Shown piece after piece: positions 32,831 to 40,208 of a DNA stretch of 43,730 nt. The stretch's first letter is position 1, and every line of letters begins with the position of its first letter. Location: contig JAPPLG010000008.1 in assembly GCA_028819545.1 (NCBI GenBank), positions 1 through 43,730 on the forward strand, in the 5' to 3' direction. The notes beneath the pieces were generated by a model that worked only from the letters and a program-made list of their open reading frames with translations, had not been told where the DNA came from and made no database searches. This stretch comes from Bdellovibrionales bacterium. GTDB taxonomy: Bacteria; Bdellovibrionota; Bdellovibrionia; Bdellovibrionales; UBA1609. Position numbers and translations under genes: made by a program.

Positions 32831-35502
32831 ATAGAAAGCTCCTTGGAATTATTTTCTCTTTTCATCCCCTGACTGCGAATAAATGCTTGTGCTGTAGCCA
32901 CCTTTGCAACAGGAATACGATAAGGTGAACAACTTAAAGAATTCAAGCCTAATCTGCTCAAAAATTCAATGCTTGAAGGATCCGCACCATGCTCACCGCA
33001 CAGACCTAAAGGGAAATCACTCTTTACATTGCGGGCGCTTTTTGCAGAAAACTCAATCAGCCACCCCACACTATGCTGTTCCAACTGTACAAAAGGATCT
33101 GCTGGAATAAGCCCCTTGTTAATATAATCAGGTAAAAACCTCCCGCAATCATCTCTGGAAATACCTAAAACCGTTTGAGTCAAATCATTGGAGCCATAAC
33201 TAAAAAAATCAGCTTCTTTTGCCAATTCTGCAGACCGCAAGGCCGCTTGAGGAAGTTCAACCATCGTTCCAATAGGAATATGCAATTCCACCCCTGACTG
33301 CTTTTTTACTTCATCAAGAGTTTTACGAATCAAATCCCGAATATAAATAAATTCTTTTACAGTCCCCACTAAAGGAACCATAATTTCAGGAAAACATTTT
33401 TTATGGCCTTGAATAATATCCACATAAGCTAAAGCCACTGCCCGCACTTGAGTTTGATAGAGTTCAGGAAAAGTGACAGCAAGCCTGCACCCTCGATGAC
33501 CCAACATAGGATTTAATTCTTTCAAGCTCTTCACTTGTTCAGAAATATGCCTGACATCTTCAGACCACTTCACAGCCAACTCCTCTATTTCTTTGGCATT
33601 TTGAGGTAAAAACTCATGAAGAGGAGGGTCCAGCAAACGAATACAGACAGATTCTCCATCCATCACTTGGAAAATACTCAAAAAATCTTTTTTCTGTTTT
33701 TCCAATAAAGAACTGAGTTGAGTTTTGCGTTTTTCCAAGTCGTCTTGAAACAAAATCATTTTCCTGACAATGTCCAGCCGGTCTTCCTGAAAAAACATAT
33801 GCTCTGTTCGACAAAGGCCAATCCCCTCAGCTCCAAAGTTTTTTGCGGCGCTTGCATCCTCACATGTATCTGCATTGGCTTTGACTTTGACCTGAGAATA
33901 ACGATCCACCATCTTCATAAAATCATAGAAGTATTGGTCAAGTTCAGGCTTAACCATAGGGATTTCACCCAAATACACTTCACCTGTAGAGCCGTCCAAA
34001 GTTATCCAATCCCCTTCTTTTAAGATTTTGCCTGCGACATGACATTCTCTTTTTTCCATATCAATCTGAATGGCATTACAGCCCACTATACAACACTTAC
34101 CCATACCACGTGCGACAACAGCCGCATGAGAAGTCATCCCCCCTCTTGTTGTGAGAATACCCTGAGCTGAGATCATCCCTTTAATATCATCCGGAGAAGT
34201 TTCATCACGAACCAAAATAACTTTCTCATGACTTTTCTCAATAGCCTCCAGAGAAGAAAAAACTATAAGACCTCCAGCTCCTCCCGGACTGGCCGGAAGC
34301 CCTTTACATAAAGAGTCTTTTTTCTTTTGAGGGTCCAAAGTGGGATGAAGAAGTTTTTCCAAATCTTTAGGAAGAATGCTCATGACAGCTTCCTCTTCAC
34401 TCATCAAACCTTCCTTCACAAAATCAACAGCTGTTCTGAGAGAAGCACGCACAGATCTTTTGGCATTTCTGGTTTGTAAAATCCAAAGTTTTCCTCCCTC
34501 TACAGTAAATTCAATATCCTGCATATTCTGAAAATGTTTTTCTAATTTTTGAGAAATCTCCACCAGTTGTTTAAACGCAGAAGGCAGAACAGTTTCCAAG
34601 CTTTTTTTCTCCCCGCAAACCGGCAAAGGAGTGCGAATGCCCGCCACAACATCTTCACCCTGAGCCTGCTGTAAAAACTCACCAAAAAGATGCGGCTCTC
34701 CTGTTGTGGGGTTTCTGGTAAACACCACCCCTGTTGCTGAGTTTTCCCCTCGATTTCCAAACACCATAGTTTGAACATTCACAGCAGTTCCCAGTTGATG
34801 AGAGTAAGAGTTTAGTTCACGATAAGCCACAGCTCTGGAGTTATTCCAGCTGTCAAATACAGCAGATATAGCTCCAAACAATTGCTGTTCAGGATCTTCC
34901 GGAAATTCCTCACCTGTCATCTGAAGAACCTGCTCTTTAAACTGTACCGATAAATGCTCCAAATCCTCTGCTGTCAGATCTGCATCACTATTATAATTTT
35001 TCTTTGATTTGTAATCTTCCATAAAGAAGACAAACATTGAAGCATCAGCCCCTAACACCACATCTCCATACATCTGAATTAAACGTCGATAACAATCCCA
35101 AGCCCAGCGGGCATCTGTTTGAGCCATCTTTTTTACAATTTTCAGGTTCAGCCCCAAGTTCAAAATAGTATCCATCATCCCCGGCATACTGACTTCTGCT
35201 CCGGAGCGCACACTCAAGAGAAGAGGTTTTTCAGTTGAACCAAAATTCAAACCTGTTTGTTTTTCTAAAACTTGAATATCTTTTCGAATTTGTTTGTAAA
35301 AAAAATCAGGAAGTTTTTGTTTATTCTTATAAAAATACAAATTCATATCTGCAGTGATGGTAAAACCCGGAGGCACAGGAACCCCCATAGAACTCATCTC
35401 TGCCAGATGCGCCCCTTTTCCTCCAAGCAAGTGACCAAGGTCTTTGGAGCCCTCTGTATTCTCAGCAGAAAAGTGATAAACGAACTTATTTGGCTTTTCC
35501 AT
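32827..35502 (-). CDS. ppdK: pyruvate, phosphate dikinase
   Basis: PPDK interconverts pyruvate + ATP + phosphate and phosphoenolpyruvate + AMP + pyrophosphate. The 891-residue protein has the N-terminal nucleotide-binding domain (LLGGKGAHLAEM, VSMPGMMDTILNLG), the phosphohistidine domain with the catalytic His in TRGGMTSHAAVVARGMGK, and the C-terminal PEP/pyruvate barrel (GAEGIGLCRTEHMFF, MLGHRGCRLA, GLCGEHGAD with the proton-donor Cys). The length is normal. It could feed phosphoenolpyruvate to AroF and AroA, which both consume it. The ATG at 35502 has AGGA about nine bases upstream. The stop overlaps the smc start; glyS lies 63 bases upstream. Confidence 0.97.
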   Translation of the reverse strand: MEKPNKFVYHFSAENTEGSKDLGHLLGGKGAHLAEMSSMGVPVPPGFTITADMNLYFYKNKQKLPDFFYKQIRKDIQVLEKQTGLNFGSTEKPLLLSVRSGAEVSMPGMMDTILNLGLNLKIVKKMAQTDARWAWDCYRRLIQMYGDVVLGADASMFVFFMEDYKSKKNYNSDADLTAEDLEHLSVQFKEQVLQMTGEEFPEDPEQQLFGAISAVFDSWNNSRAVAYRELNSYSHQLGTAVNVQTMVFGNRGENSATGVVFTRNPTTGEPHLFGEFLQQAQGEDVVAGIRTPLPVCGEKKSLETVLPSAFKQLVEISQKLEKHFQNMQDIEFTVEGGKLWILQTRNAKRSVRASLRTAVDFVKEGLMSEEEAVMSILPKDLEKLLHPTLDPQKKKDSLCKGLPASPGGAGGLIVFSSLEAIEKSHEKVILVRDETSPDDIKGMISAQGILTTRGGMTSHAAVVARGMGKCCIVGCNAIQIDMEKRECHVAGKILKEGDWITLDGSTGEVYLGEIPMVKPELDQYFYDFMKMVDRYSQVKVKANADTCEDASAAKNFGAEGIGLCRTEHMFFQEDRLDIVRKMILFQDDLEKRKTQLSSLLEKQKKDFLSIFQVMDGESVCIRLLDPPLHEFLPQNAKEIEELAVKWSEDVRHISEQVKSLKELNPMLGHRGCRLAVTFPELYQTQVRAVALAYVDIIQGHKKCFPEIMVPLVGTVKEFIYIRDLIRKTLDEVKKQSGVELHIPIGTMVELPQAALRSAELAKEADFFSYGSNDLTQTVLGISRDDCGRFLPDYINKGLIPADPFVQLEQHSVGWLIEFSAKSARNVKSDFPLGLCGEHGADPSSIEFLSRLGLNSLSCSPYRIPVAKVATAQAFIRSQGMKRENNSKELSI

Positions 35503-35565
35503 CCTGCACAATCCTGCCTTCCCGAAACAAAGTAAGAGTATGTCTAAAGTCTGGTATATTGTCAG

Positions 35566-36849
35566 TTATAATTTATTGTTTAAATAGCTTGTTAATTGAT
35601 CTACAGCAACACGATCCTGCGTCATTTTATCACGGTCACGAACAGTCACCTGTTGATCTTCAAGACTCTCAAAGTCTATAGTGACGCAAAGGGGAGTGCC
35701 TATTTCATCCTGCCTGCGATAGCGTTTCCCAATAGAGCCTGTCTCATCATAATCAACAAAGTATTGATCCATATATTGATCTCTCAATTTCACAGCCAAA
35801 GCAATAAGAGGCTCTTTCTTGGATAAAGGTAAAAAAGCCACCTGAATAGGAGCTAATTTCTTAGGCAGTCCTAAAACAACCCTTTTTTCACCCTCTTTCA
35901 CATCCTCTTCCCTATAGGATTCACAGAGGAGAGCCAGCCACATACGATCAAGCCCCACAGATGTTTCAATAACATGGGGAATAATTTTTTCTCCGGTGCT
36001 TGTGGAATAAGCTAAATTTTTCCGGCTCCCTTCCTGGTGCATTTTCACATCATACTGGCCGCGATCATGAATACCCTCCAGCTCTTTCCAGCCAATAGGA
36101 AAATGATACTCTATATCCACAGCTTGAGAGGCATAGTGAGCCAACTCATCCTTAGCATGCTCCCGGTATCGGATATTTTTCAAAATGCCTTCGTAAAACT
36201 GTAAACGTGTTTCTTTCCAGTACTTATACCACTTTGAACTTTCTTTGGAATGTATAAAATACTGCATTTCCATTTGTTCAAACTCTCTGGTTCTAAAAGT
36301 GAAAGGGCCGGGAGTGATTTCATTTCTAAAAGCTTTTCCTATTTGAGCTACTCCAAAAGGAAGTGTTTTTCTCATAGAAGTCTGTACATTAAGAAATTGA
36401 ACATAAATACCTTGAGCGGTTTCCGGCCTGAGATAAACTACAGCACCCTGGTCTTCAATAGATCCAGCATGAGTTTTAAACATTAAATTAAAGGGGCGAG
36501 GTTCTGTTATATTTTGAGAGCCGCACTGAGGGCACTTTTTTTTATCTTCCAAACGAAACCGGTATTTACAATCCAGACAATCCACTAAAGGATCTGTAAA
36601 AGCAGAAACATGACCGGAAGACTTTAAAACCTCCGGATGAGAAAGAATAGCCGAATCCAGTCCTACAATATCAGAACGTCTGACCATGGTTTTCCACCAC
36701 AGCTCTGCCAGATTTTTCTTAAGTTGAGCTCCCAAGGGACCGTAATCCCAACAAGCATTAAGCCCTCCGTAAATTTCAGCACTTTGAAAAATATAGCCTC
36801 TTCTTTTGCAAAGGGATTGTAGCGTTTCAAAATTTTTTAAATCAGACAT
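35566..36849 (-). CDS. glyS: glycyl-tRNA synthetase, single-chain (alpha2) type
   Basis: A class II synthetase that charges tRNA-Gly. The N-terminal CKRRGYIFQSAEIYGG and WDYGPLG, the zinc-like insertion (CLDCKYRF...CPQCG), RPFNLMF, motif 2 (FRNEITPGPFTFRTREFEQ) and the GLDRMWLAL segment identify the eukaryote/archaea-like single-chain enzyme, not the alpha2beta2 GlyQ/GlyS type. At 427 residues it is slightly short, with a compact anticodon-binding domain ending VDQLTSYLNNKL. No ribosome binding site is evident before the ATG. The upstream region holds a 14-copy AATC repeat shared with the divergent gene. Confidence 0.96.
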   Translation of the reverse strand: MSDLKNFETLQSLCKRRGYIFQSAEIYGGLNACWDYGPLGAQLKKNLAELWWKTMVRRSDIVGLDSAILSHPEVLKSSGHVSAFTDPLVDCLDCKYRFRLEDKKKCPQCGSQNITEPRPFNLMFKTHAGSIEDQGAVVYLRPETAQGIYVQFLNVQTSMRKTLPFGVAQIGKAFRNEITPGPFTFRTREFEQMEMQYFIHSKESSKWYKYWKETRLQFYEGILKNIRYREHAKDELAHYASQAVDIEYHFPIGWKELEGIHDRGQYDVKMHQEGSRKNLAYSTSTGEKIIPHVIETSVGLDRMWLALLCESYREEDVKEGEKRVVLGLPKKLAPIQVAFLPLSKKEPLIALAVKLRDQYMDQYFVDYDETGSIGKRYRRQDEIGTPLCVTIDFESLEDQQVTVRDRDKMTQDRVAVDQLTSYLNNKL

Positions 36850-36879
36850 AACGTTTTTTATATAGATAAAAGTCTAGGA

Positions 36880-36939
<60 letters not shown>

Positions 36940-36945
36940 ATATTG

Positions 36946-36951
36946 TATACT
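36946..36951 (+). promoter_or_regulatory. -10 element of the 36960 gene
   Basis: TATACT at 36946-36951 is a good -10 hexamer nine bases before the ATG at 36960. The predicted transcript would start within about two bases of the ATG, so the mRNA may be leaderless. The -35 position (about 36923-36928) falls inside the AATC repeat. Confidence 0.4.
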
Positions 36952-36959
36952 GTTCTCTT

Positions 36960-37607
36960 ATGAAGTTTGTAGAGTTTTTTATTTTATTTTTGACTCTTAT
37001 TTTAATTGAGCCTGTATTCTCAAATCAACCTAGTATTTCCAGCCCCCCTGCTAAAAACAAAATAGATCAAAATCAAGAAAAAGAATCTGAAAAAACACAG
37101 GAGTTTGAATTGGAGCCGGCTCCCCTCCCCACCCATGATATGGGTTCCCGTTGGTCAGGAGTGCGTATGGCTGATGGAGTTTCAACTTATAAATTAAAAG
37201 AAAACTCTAAAGTGATTGGGACTTTCCATCTTCAAAAACAAGATAAAAAATTAGACTGGGATGAAATACAGTCAAAAGATTTTTTCAAGAAATTCGTTCA
37301 ACGAAAAGAAGAGTGGTTGAGAATAATCAATATCCGGGGTTGGACTACAGACCAGCACAATATAAGAAAAAGAAAAGATTTTATTGAATTGAATATTTCT
37401 GGTTCCTATAGAAAACCTGATGGAAAACAAATTTTCTTTAAAGAAAGACAATTGTTTTTTTCAGATCAAGTTTATCAAATACTGGTTATCAGCCCTGATG
37501 TTCAAACACTCCGGACTAAAAGTGTCAGAGATTTTTTTAAGAAAGCTCAAGAAATAGGCAGACAGAAAATATCTGAAAAGAAACAAGAAAGCAAAGGAGA
37601 GAAATAA
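36960..37607 (+). CDS. exported protein of unknown function
   Basis: A 215-residue precursor. A signal peptide (about residues 1-21, ending PVFS-N) is followed by a Lys/Glu/Pro linker (to about 60). A globular domain with alternating charged and hydrophobic strands follows (GSRWSGVRMADGVSTYKL, KVIGTFHLQ, FIELNISGSYRKPDG, IFFKERQLFFSDQVYQILVIS), and then a charged helical tail. The strand pattern suggests a small beta domain in the periplasm. Function unknown. The stop abuts the ATG of the next gene with no gap, so both are coupled. There is no leader ribosome binding site, consistent with a leaderless transcript. Confidence 0.7.
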   Translation: MKFVEFFILFLTLILIEPVFSNQPSISSPPAKNKIDQNQEKESEKTQEFELEPAPLPTHDMGSRWSGVRMADGVSTYKLKENSKVIGTFHLQKQDKKLDWDEIQSKDFFKKFVQRKEEWLRIINIRGWTTDQHNIRKRKDFIELNISGSYRKPDGKQIFFKERQLFFSDQVYQILVISPDVQTLRTKSVRDFFKKAQEIGRQKISEKKQESKGEK

Positions 37608-38630
37608 ATGTCCTATTATCTAAAACTTTTAACTGCAAGTTTACAAAACTTTGTAAGGGGGATCTTGCTGGTCTGTCTTATGTTAAACTCTGGATATGCT
37701 TTTTCGGCAGATGACAAAGTTTCCTCTGATACAGAAGCTGGAGCTGTTTGTCTAACTCAAGACTGCCCTTCAACTGAAAGCTCCTTACAAACACTGCAAA
37801 ACACAGCCAGTGATCAACTTTGTTCAGCTACAAAAGAAAAACCCGAGTGCAAAGGAATTGAAGAAAAACTGTTAAAAGGATGCCTGCATCAATCCAGTGC
37901 TGTAGCTCGAAAAATAGACAGAAACTTCGAATGTGTGACAGGCCTTGGTCAAGGCGTTGTAGATTCTGTTATAACTTTATACCAATGGATAAAAGAGAGT
38001 TTGCCAGATGGTGAATCCGATAAATCCTTGGAAGACCCAGGTTTAAAAGCTTATCTGCACGCAGAATTTGAGTCTGCCAGTCAGGATTCCGGGACAACAA
38101 TGGCTGTTCTTGAAACAACAGGCTCCATTTTCGAATTACTCTGGGATGCAACAGGAGATGTGTATTCCTGCTTAAATCCTATAGGTGTTATCAAAAAAGT
38201 GTGTCAATTTATCGGAAGTGTACCGGTAACTGGAATAGCAGGTGGAGCCGCTGGCCCCCTACTTATGGTAATAGCAGGGGTAATCCTACCATTACTTCCA
38301 GCCGGCGCAGGAGTCGCAACTGGATACCAAATCTTTAAAGAGACTGCTGATAGTGGAGGTACTGCTACATTTCCTGTTGTGGCAAAAGGTGCAGGTGCAA
38401 TGGCAGTAGGTACGATGGCATCAGGCTTGGCGATTAAATTCATGTCAACAAACAAAGGAATCATATCTAGTTATACTATGTTTAAAACTGCGATGATTGC
38501 AGGTGCAGTTCTTGGTGTGACAGCTGGAAGTATGGCCACCCATGATAAAAATGTCAAAAACCGCATAAGAGAACGTATAAAAAACAGAGTCCAGGAATTT
38601 AAAGAACAAGAAGAAAGTCAAAAACCCTAG
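37608..38630 (+). CDS. exported protein with a Cys-rich segment and Gly/Ala-rich membrane helices
   Basis: A 340-residue precursor. Signal peptide about 1-35 (ending YAFSA-D). Residues 45-115 contain seven to eight Cys (VCLTQDC, LCSATKEKPEC, KGC, FEC), likely disulfide-bonded in the periplasm. A helical middle follows. From about residue 205 come long hydrophobic Gly/Ala-rich stretches (VTGIAGGAAGPLLMVIAGVI, GAGAMAVGTMASGLAIKF, TAMIAGAVLGVTAGSM), each able to span a membrane, and then a Lys/Arg/Glu-rich tail. The architecture recalls pore-forming or glycine-zipper proteins, but no family is recognised. It starts directly after the stop of the 36960 gene and the two probably act together. Confidence 0.68.
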   Translation: MSYYLKLLTASLQNFVRGILLVCLMLNSGYAFSADDKVSSDTEAGAVCLTQDCPSTESSLQTLQNTASDQLCSATKEKPECKGIEEKLLKGCLHQSSAVARKIDRNFECVTGLGQGVVDSVITLYQWIKESLPDGESDKSLEDPGLKAYLHAEFESASQDSGTTMAVLETTGSIFELLWDATGDVYSCLNPIGVIKKVCQFIGSVPVTGIAGGAAGPLLMVIAGVILPLLPAGAGVATGYQIFKETADSGGTATFPVVAKGAGAMAVGTMASGLAIKFMSTNKGIISSYTMFKTAMIAGAVLGVTAGSMATHDKNVKNRIRERIKNRVQEFKEQEESQKP

Positions 38631-38680
38631 TTTTTTAATTCTTGTCATGACTTTTTAAAAAAAGTAGTCTGTCCATCATC

Positions 38681-39472
38681 ATGGCAAACCCATTTGATCA
38701 ACAAAGAAGCTTAAGCGGCATTCGCCACATTATTGCTGTAGGCTCCGGCAAGGGAGGTGTGGGTAAAAGCACTGTCGCCCTTAATTTAGCTATGGCTTTA
38801 AAGCAATTGGATCTAAAGGTAGGTCTATTGGATGCTGACCTTTACGGCCCTTCTATTCCCAGTATGACAGGAACAAAAAAAGAAAAAATGAGAGTACATC
38901 AAGAGCGTTTAGTTCCTATTAGCAAATATGGATTGAAGCTGGCTTCTATAGGTTACCTTGTAGATGAGCATGCACCTGTGATTTGGAGAGGCCCTATGCT
39001 TTTTAAAGCTATCGAACAATTTCTTGGTGAAGTGGATTGGGGGGATTTGGATTACCTGGTGGTGGATCTTCCTCCAGGCACAGGGGATGTGGTTTTAACA
39101 CTTGCTCAAAAAACACCTGTTTCAGGAGGTATTGTGGTTTGCACTCCTCAAAACCTGGCATTGGCCGATGCTGTTCGAGCGGTGGCCATGTTTAAGGAAA
39201 TACAAATTCCCCTTTTGGGTATTGTAGAAAATATGGCTTACTTTAAACAAAATGAACAGAGCTCTGCCATTCAGCTCTTTCCAAAAGGGCAGTTGGATTC
39301 TTATTTGAAAGAAAATGGAATAGAAAAATTAGCAGAAGTGCCTTTCCATCCTGATATTGGTCTTTTTTCAGAGTCAGGTGTCCCTTTGATGGAGCAGGGC
39401 CTGGAAGAGGGAAAATGTTTTGCAGAACTCGCTCAAAAAATCCATTTAAAACTGAAGAAGCCGGCCACGTAG
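38681..39472 (+). CDS. mrp: Mrp/ApbC (NBP35-type) P-loop ATPase lacking the CxxC motif
   Basis: A 263-residue ATPase of the family that carries and delivers iron-sulfur clusters. The deviant Walker A GSGKGGVGKST (21-31), LLDADLYGPSIP, VIWRGPML, WGDLDYLVVDLPPGTGD and GIVENMAYF identify it. The N-terminal DUF59 domain of many Mrp proteins is absent. The CPxC motif that normally follows ENMxxF is also absent, the sequence there being KQNEQSS, so cluster binding between subunits is doubtful. The last three codons and the stop lie inside the tRNA-Arg gene. No good ribosome binding site precedes the ATG. Confidence 0.9.
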   Translation: MANPFDQQRSLSGIRHIIAVGSGKGGVGKSTVALNLAMALKQLDLKVGLLDADLYGPSIPSMTGTKKEKMRVHQERLVPISKYGLKLASIGYLVDEHAPVIWRGPMLFKAIEQFLGEVDWGDLDYLVVDLPPGTGDVVLTLAQKTPVSGGIVVCTPQNLALADAVRAVAMFKEIQIPLLGIVENMAYFKQNEQSSAIQLFPKGQLDSYLKENGIEKLAEVPFHPDIGLFSESGVPLMEQGLEEGKCFAELAQKIHLKLKKPAT

Positions 39473-39536
39473 CTCAGCTGGATAGAGCAACAGTTTCCTA
39501 AACTGTAGGTCAGTGGTTCGAGTCCACTCGTGGTCA
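39463..39536 (+). tRNA. tRNA-Arg (anticodon CCT)
   Basis: A 74-base cloverleaf. The acceptor stem GGCCACG pairs with CGTGGTC (one G-T pair). The D arm is GCTC/GAGC, the anticodon stem ACAGT/ACTGT with loop TTCCTAA (anticodon CCT, reads AGG), and the T arm AGTGG-TTCGAGT-CCACT. The discriminator is A, and CCA is not encoded. The first ten bases overlap the end of the mrp gene. A strong terminator follows three bases later. Confidence 0.95.
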
Positions 39537-39538
39537 TT
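39520..39538 (+). repeat. first copy of 19-bp direct repeat (tRNA-Arg 3' end)
   Basis: GAGTCCACTCGTGGTCATT covers the T-loop end and acceptor 3' strand of tRNA-Arg plus two bases. An identical copy lies exactly 200 bases downstream at 39720-39738. This arrangement resembles the attL/attR duplication left by elements integrating at tRNA 3' ends. Confidence 0.85.
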
Positions 39539-39575
39539 GAAAAAAGAAGAGGGCTGTAAGTCCTCTTCTTTTTTC
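39539..39575 (+). terminator. intrinsic terminator of tRNA-Arg
   Basis: GAAAAAAGAAGAGG (39539-39552) pairs perfectly with CCTCTTCTTTTTTC (39562-39575) over a nine-base loop, giving a 14-bp stem with six T residues in its 3' arm. It lies three bases after the tRNA. Confidence 0.85.
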
Positions 39576-39611
39576 ACTAATCGTGGACTCGAAGTAAACG
39601 AACGATTCATG

Positions 39612-39644
39612 TTAAATGCGAAAGCATTTAATATGAAGCAAAAA
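39612..39644 (+). repeat. 33-bp hairpin repeat, copy 1
   Basis: The unit begins TTAAATGCGAAAGCATTTAA, an 8-bp perfect stem with a GAAA tetraloop, and continues TATGAAGCAAAAA. A second copy lies at 39914-39946 with one substitution. Confidence 0.8.
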
Positions 39645-39719
39645 GTCCGGATGACTTTTTGAGTGAGTGAAGGGAGCCTACGCAAATTGTGAGCTGGATT
39701 GCGAACAATTGTAGTAGGA

Positions 39720-39738
39720 GAGTCCACTCGTGGTCATT
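39720..39738 (+). repeat. second copy of 19-bp direct repeat (tRNA-Arg 3' end)
   Basis: Identical to 39520-39538, but not preceded by a tRNA body. It is followed by a T-run and not by the tRNA terminator. Confidence 0.85.
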
Positions 39739-39788
39739 TTTTTCTTCTTTTAAAAAAAGAAGCAAAAGAGCATAGGTGTAGTGTGATA

Positions 39789-39854
39789 AAATGTTCTACA
39801 TAGAGGCTCAAACTGCAAACACACAACTTGTTTTCACCTCTATGTAGAACATTT
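39789..39854. repeat. 18-bp perfect inverted repeat with 30-base loop
   Basis: AAATGTTCTACATAGAGG (39789-39806) and its reverse complement (39837-39854) flank a 30-base loop. GGCTCAAAC spans the end of the left arm (39805-39813), and TCGATTTT follows the right arm (39859-39866). Both strings recur in the same positions in the structure at 39962-40089. Confidence 0.8.
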
Positions 39855-39913
39855 CTCTTCGATTTTACACTGATACCAATTCATTTAAGCTATTGATTAA
39901 CCATCAATAATAC

Positions 39914-39946
39914 TTAAATGTGAAAGCATTTAATATGAAGCAAAAA
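39914..39946 (+). repeat. 33-bp hairpin repeat, copy 2
   Basis: It differs from copy 1 only by C to T in the last stem pair before the GAAA loop (TTAAATGTGAAAGCATTTAA). In plus-strand RNA this keeps the stem as a U-G pair. Confidence 0.8.
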
Positions 39947-39961
39947 ACATAAACATAGTAT

Positions 39962-40081
39962 GTTGAAATCCTTTTTATAAGTGGCTCAAACGAGTTCGGA
40001 TTTGATCACAGAGTGACTAGACCACTCTGTGGCAAAACGCATGTTTGAGCTTTGAGTCGCTTATACAAAGTGATTTTCAAC
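39962..40081. repeat. long nested imperfect hairpin
   Basis: Four paired segments nest within 120 bases: GTTGAAA/TTTCAAC (39962-39968, 40075-40081), TATAAG/CTTATA (39976-39981, 40060-40065), GCTCAAAC/GTTTGAGC (39984-39991, 40043-40050) and CACAGAGTG/CACTCTGTG (40007-40015, 40023-40031) with a seven-base loop. TCGATTTT follows immediately (40082-40089). Confidence 0.75.
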
Positions 40082-40132
40082 TCGATTTTGTAGAAATTCT
40101 TATAAACAAAATACAGCATGAAACATATATGA

Positions 40133-40160
40133 CTGGATCCCCGCCTTCGCGGGGATGACG
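40133..40160. repeat. GC-rich hairpin repeat (CTGGATCCCCGC type)
   Basis: ATCCCCGC (40137-40144) and GCGGGGAT (40149-40156) form a perfect 8-bp stem with a CTTC loop, flanked by CTGG and GACG. Similar short GC-rich palindromes are dispersed in many proteobacterial genomes. It stands out sharply in this A/T-rich setting. Confidence 0.65.
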
Positions 40161-40208
40161 TGTGTTGCGGGGACGACAACGAAGCAGTGTAGGTGCCAAC
40201 CGAAACTG

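Larger units (their letters stand above)
39537..40208. other. gene-free hairpin-rich region downstream of tRNA-Arg
   Basis: These 672 bases have no supported gene on either strand. In order they hold the tRNA terminator; AATCGT/ACGATT arms (39579-39607); a GAAA-loop hairpin (39612-39631); AAAAAGTC/GACTTTTT (39640-39660); CCTAC...GTAGG with AATTGT/ACAATT inside (39677-39718); the second tRNA 3'-end copy (39720-39738); an 18-bp inverted repeat (39789-39854); a second GAAA-loop hairpin (39914-39933); a 120-base nested hairpin (39962-40081); and a GC-rich hairpin (40137-40156). The density suggests structured RNA or remnants of small mobile repeats. Confidence 0.6.

Noticed and set aside
38204-38464. 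Long minus-strand frame inside the 37608-38630 gene
   Set aside because: It is the shadow of the Gly/Ala-rich coding segment and has no start signal. The plus-strand frame has a signal peptide and a coupled start.
39446-39727. 93-codon minus-strand reading frame across tRNA-Arg
   Set aside because: It is antisense to the tRNA and to the mrp end. Such frames are a well-known artefact at tRNA genes.
39537-40208. CRISPR array or retron
   Set aside because: There are repeats and hairpins, but no regular repeat-spacer period, no cas gene and no reverse transcriptase in the window.
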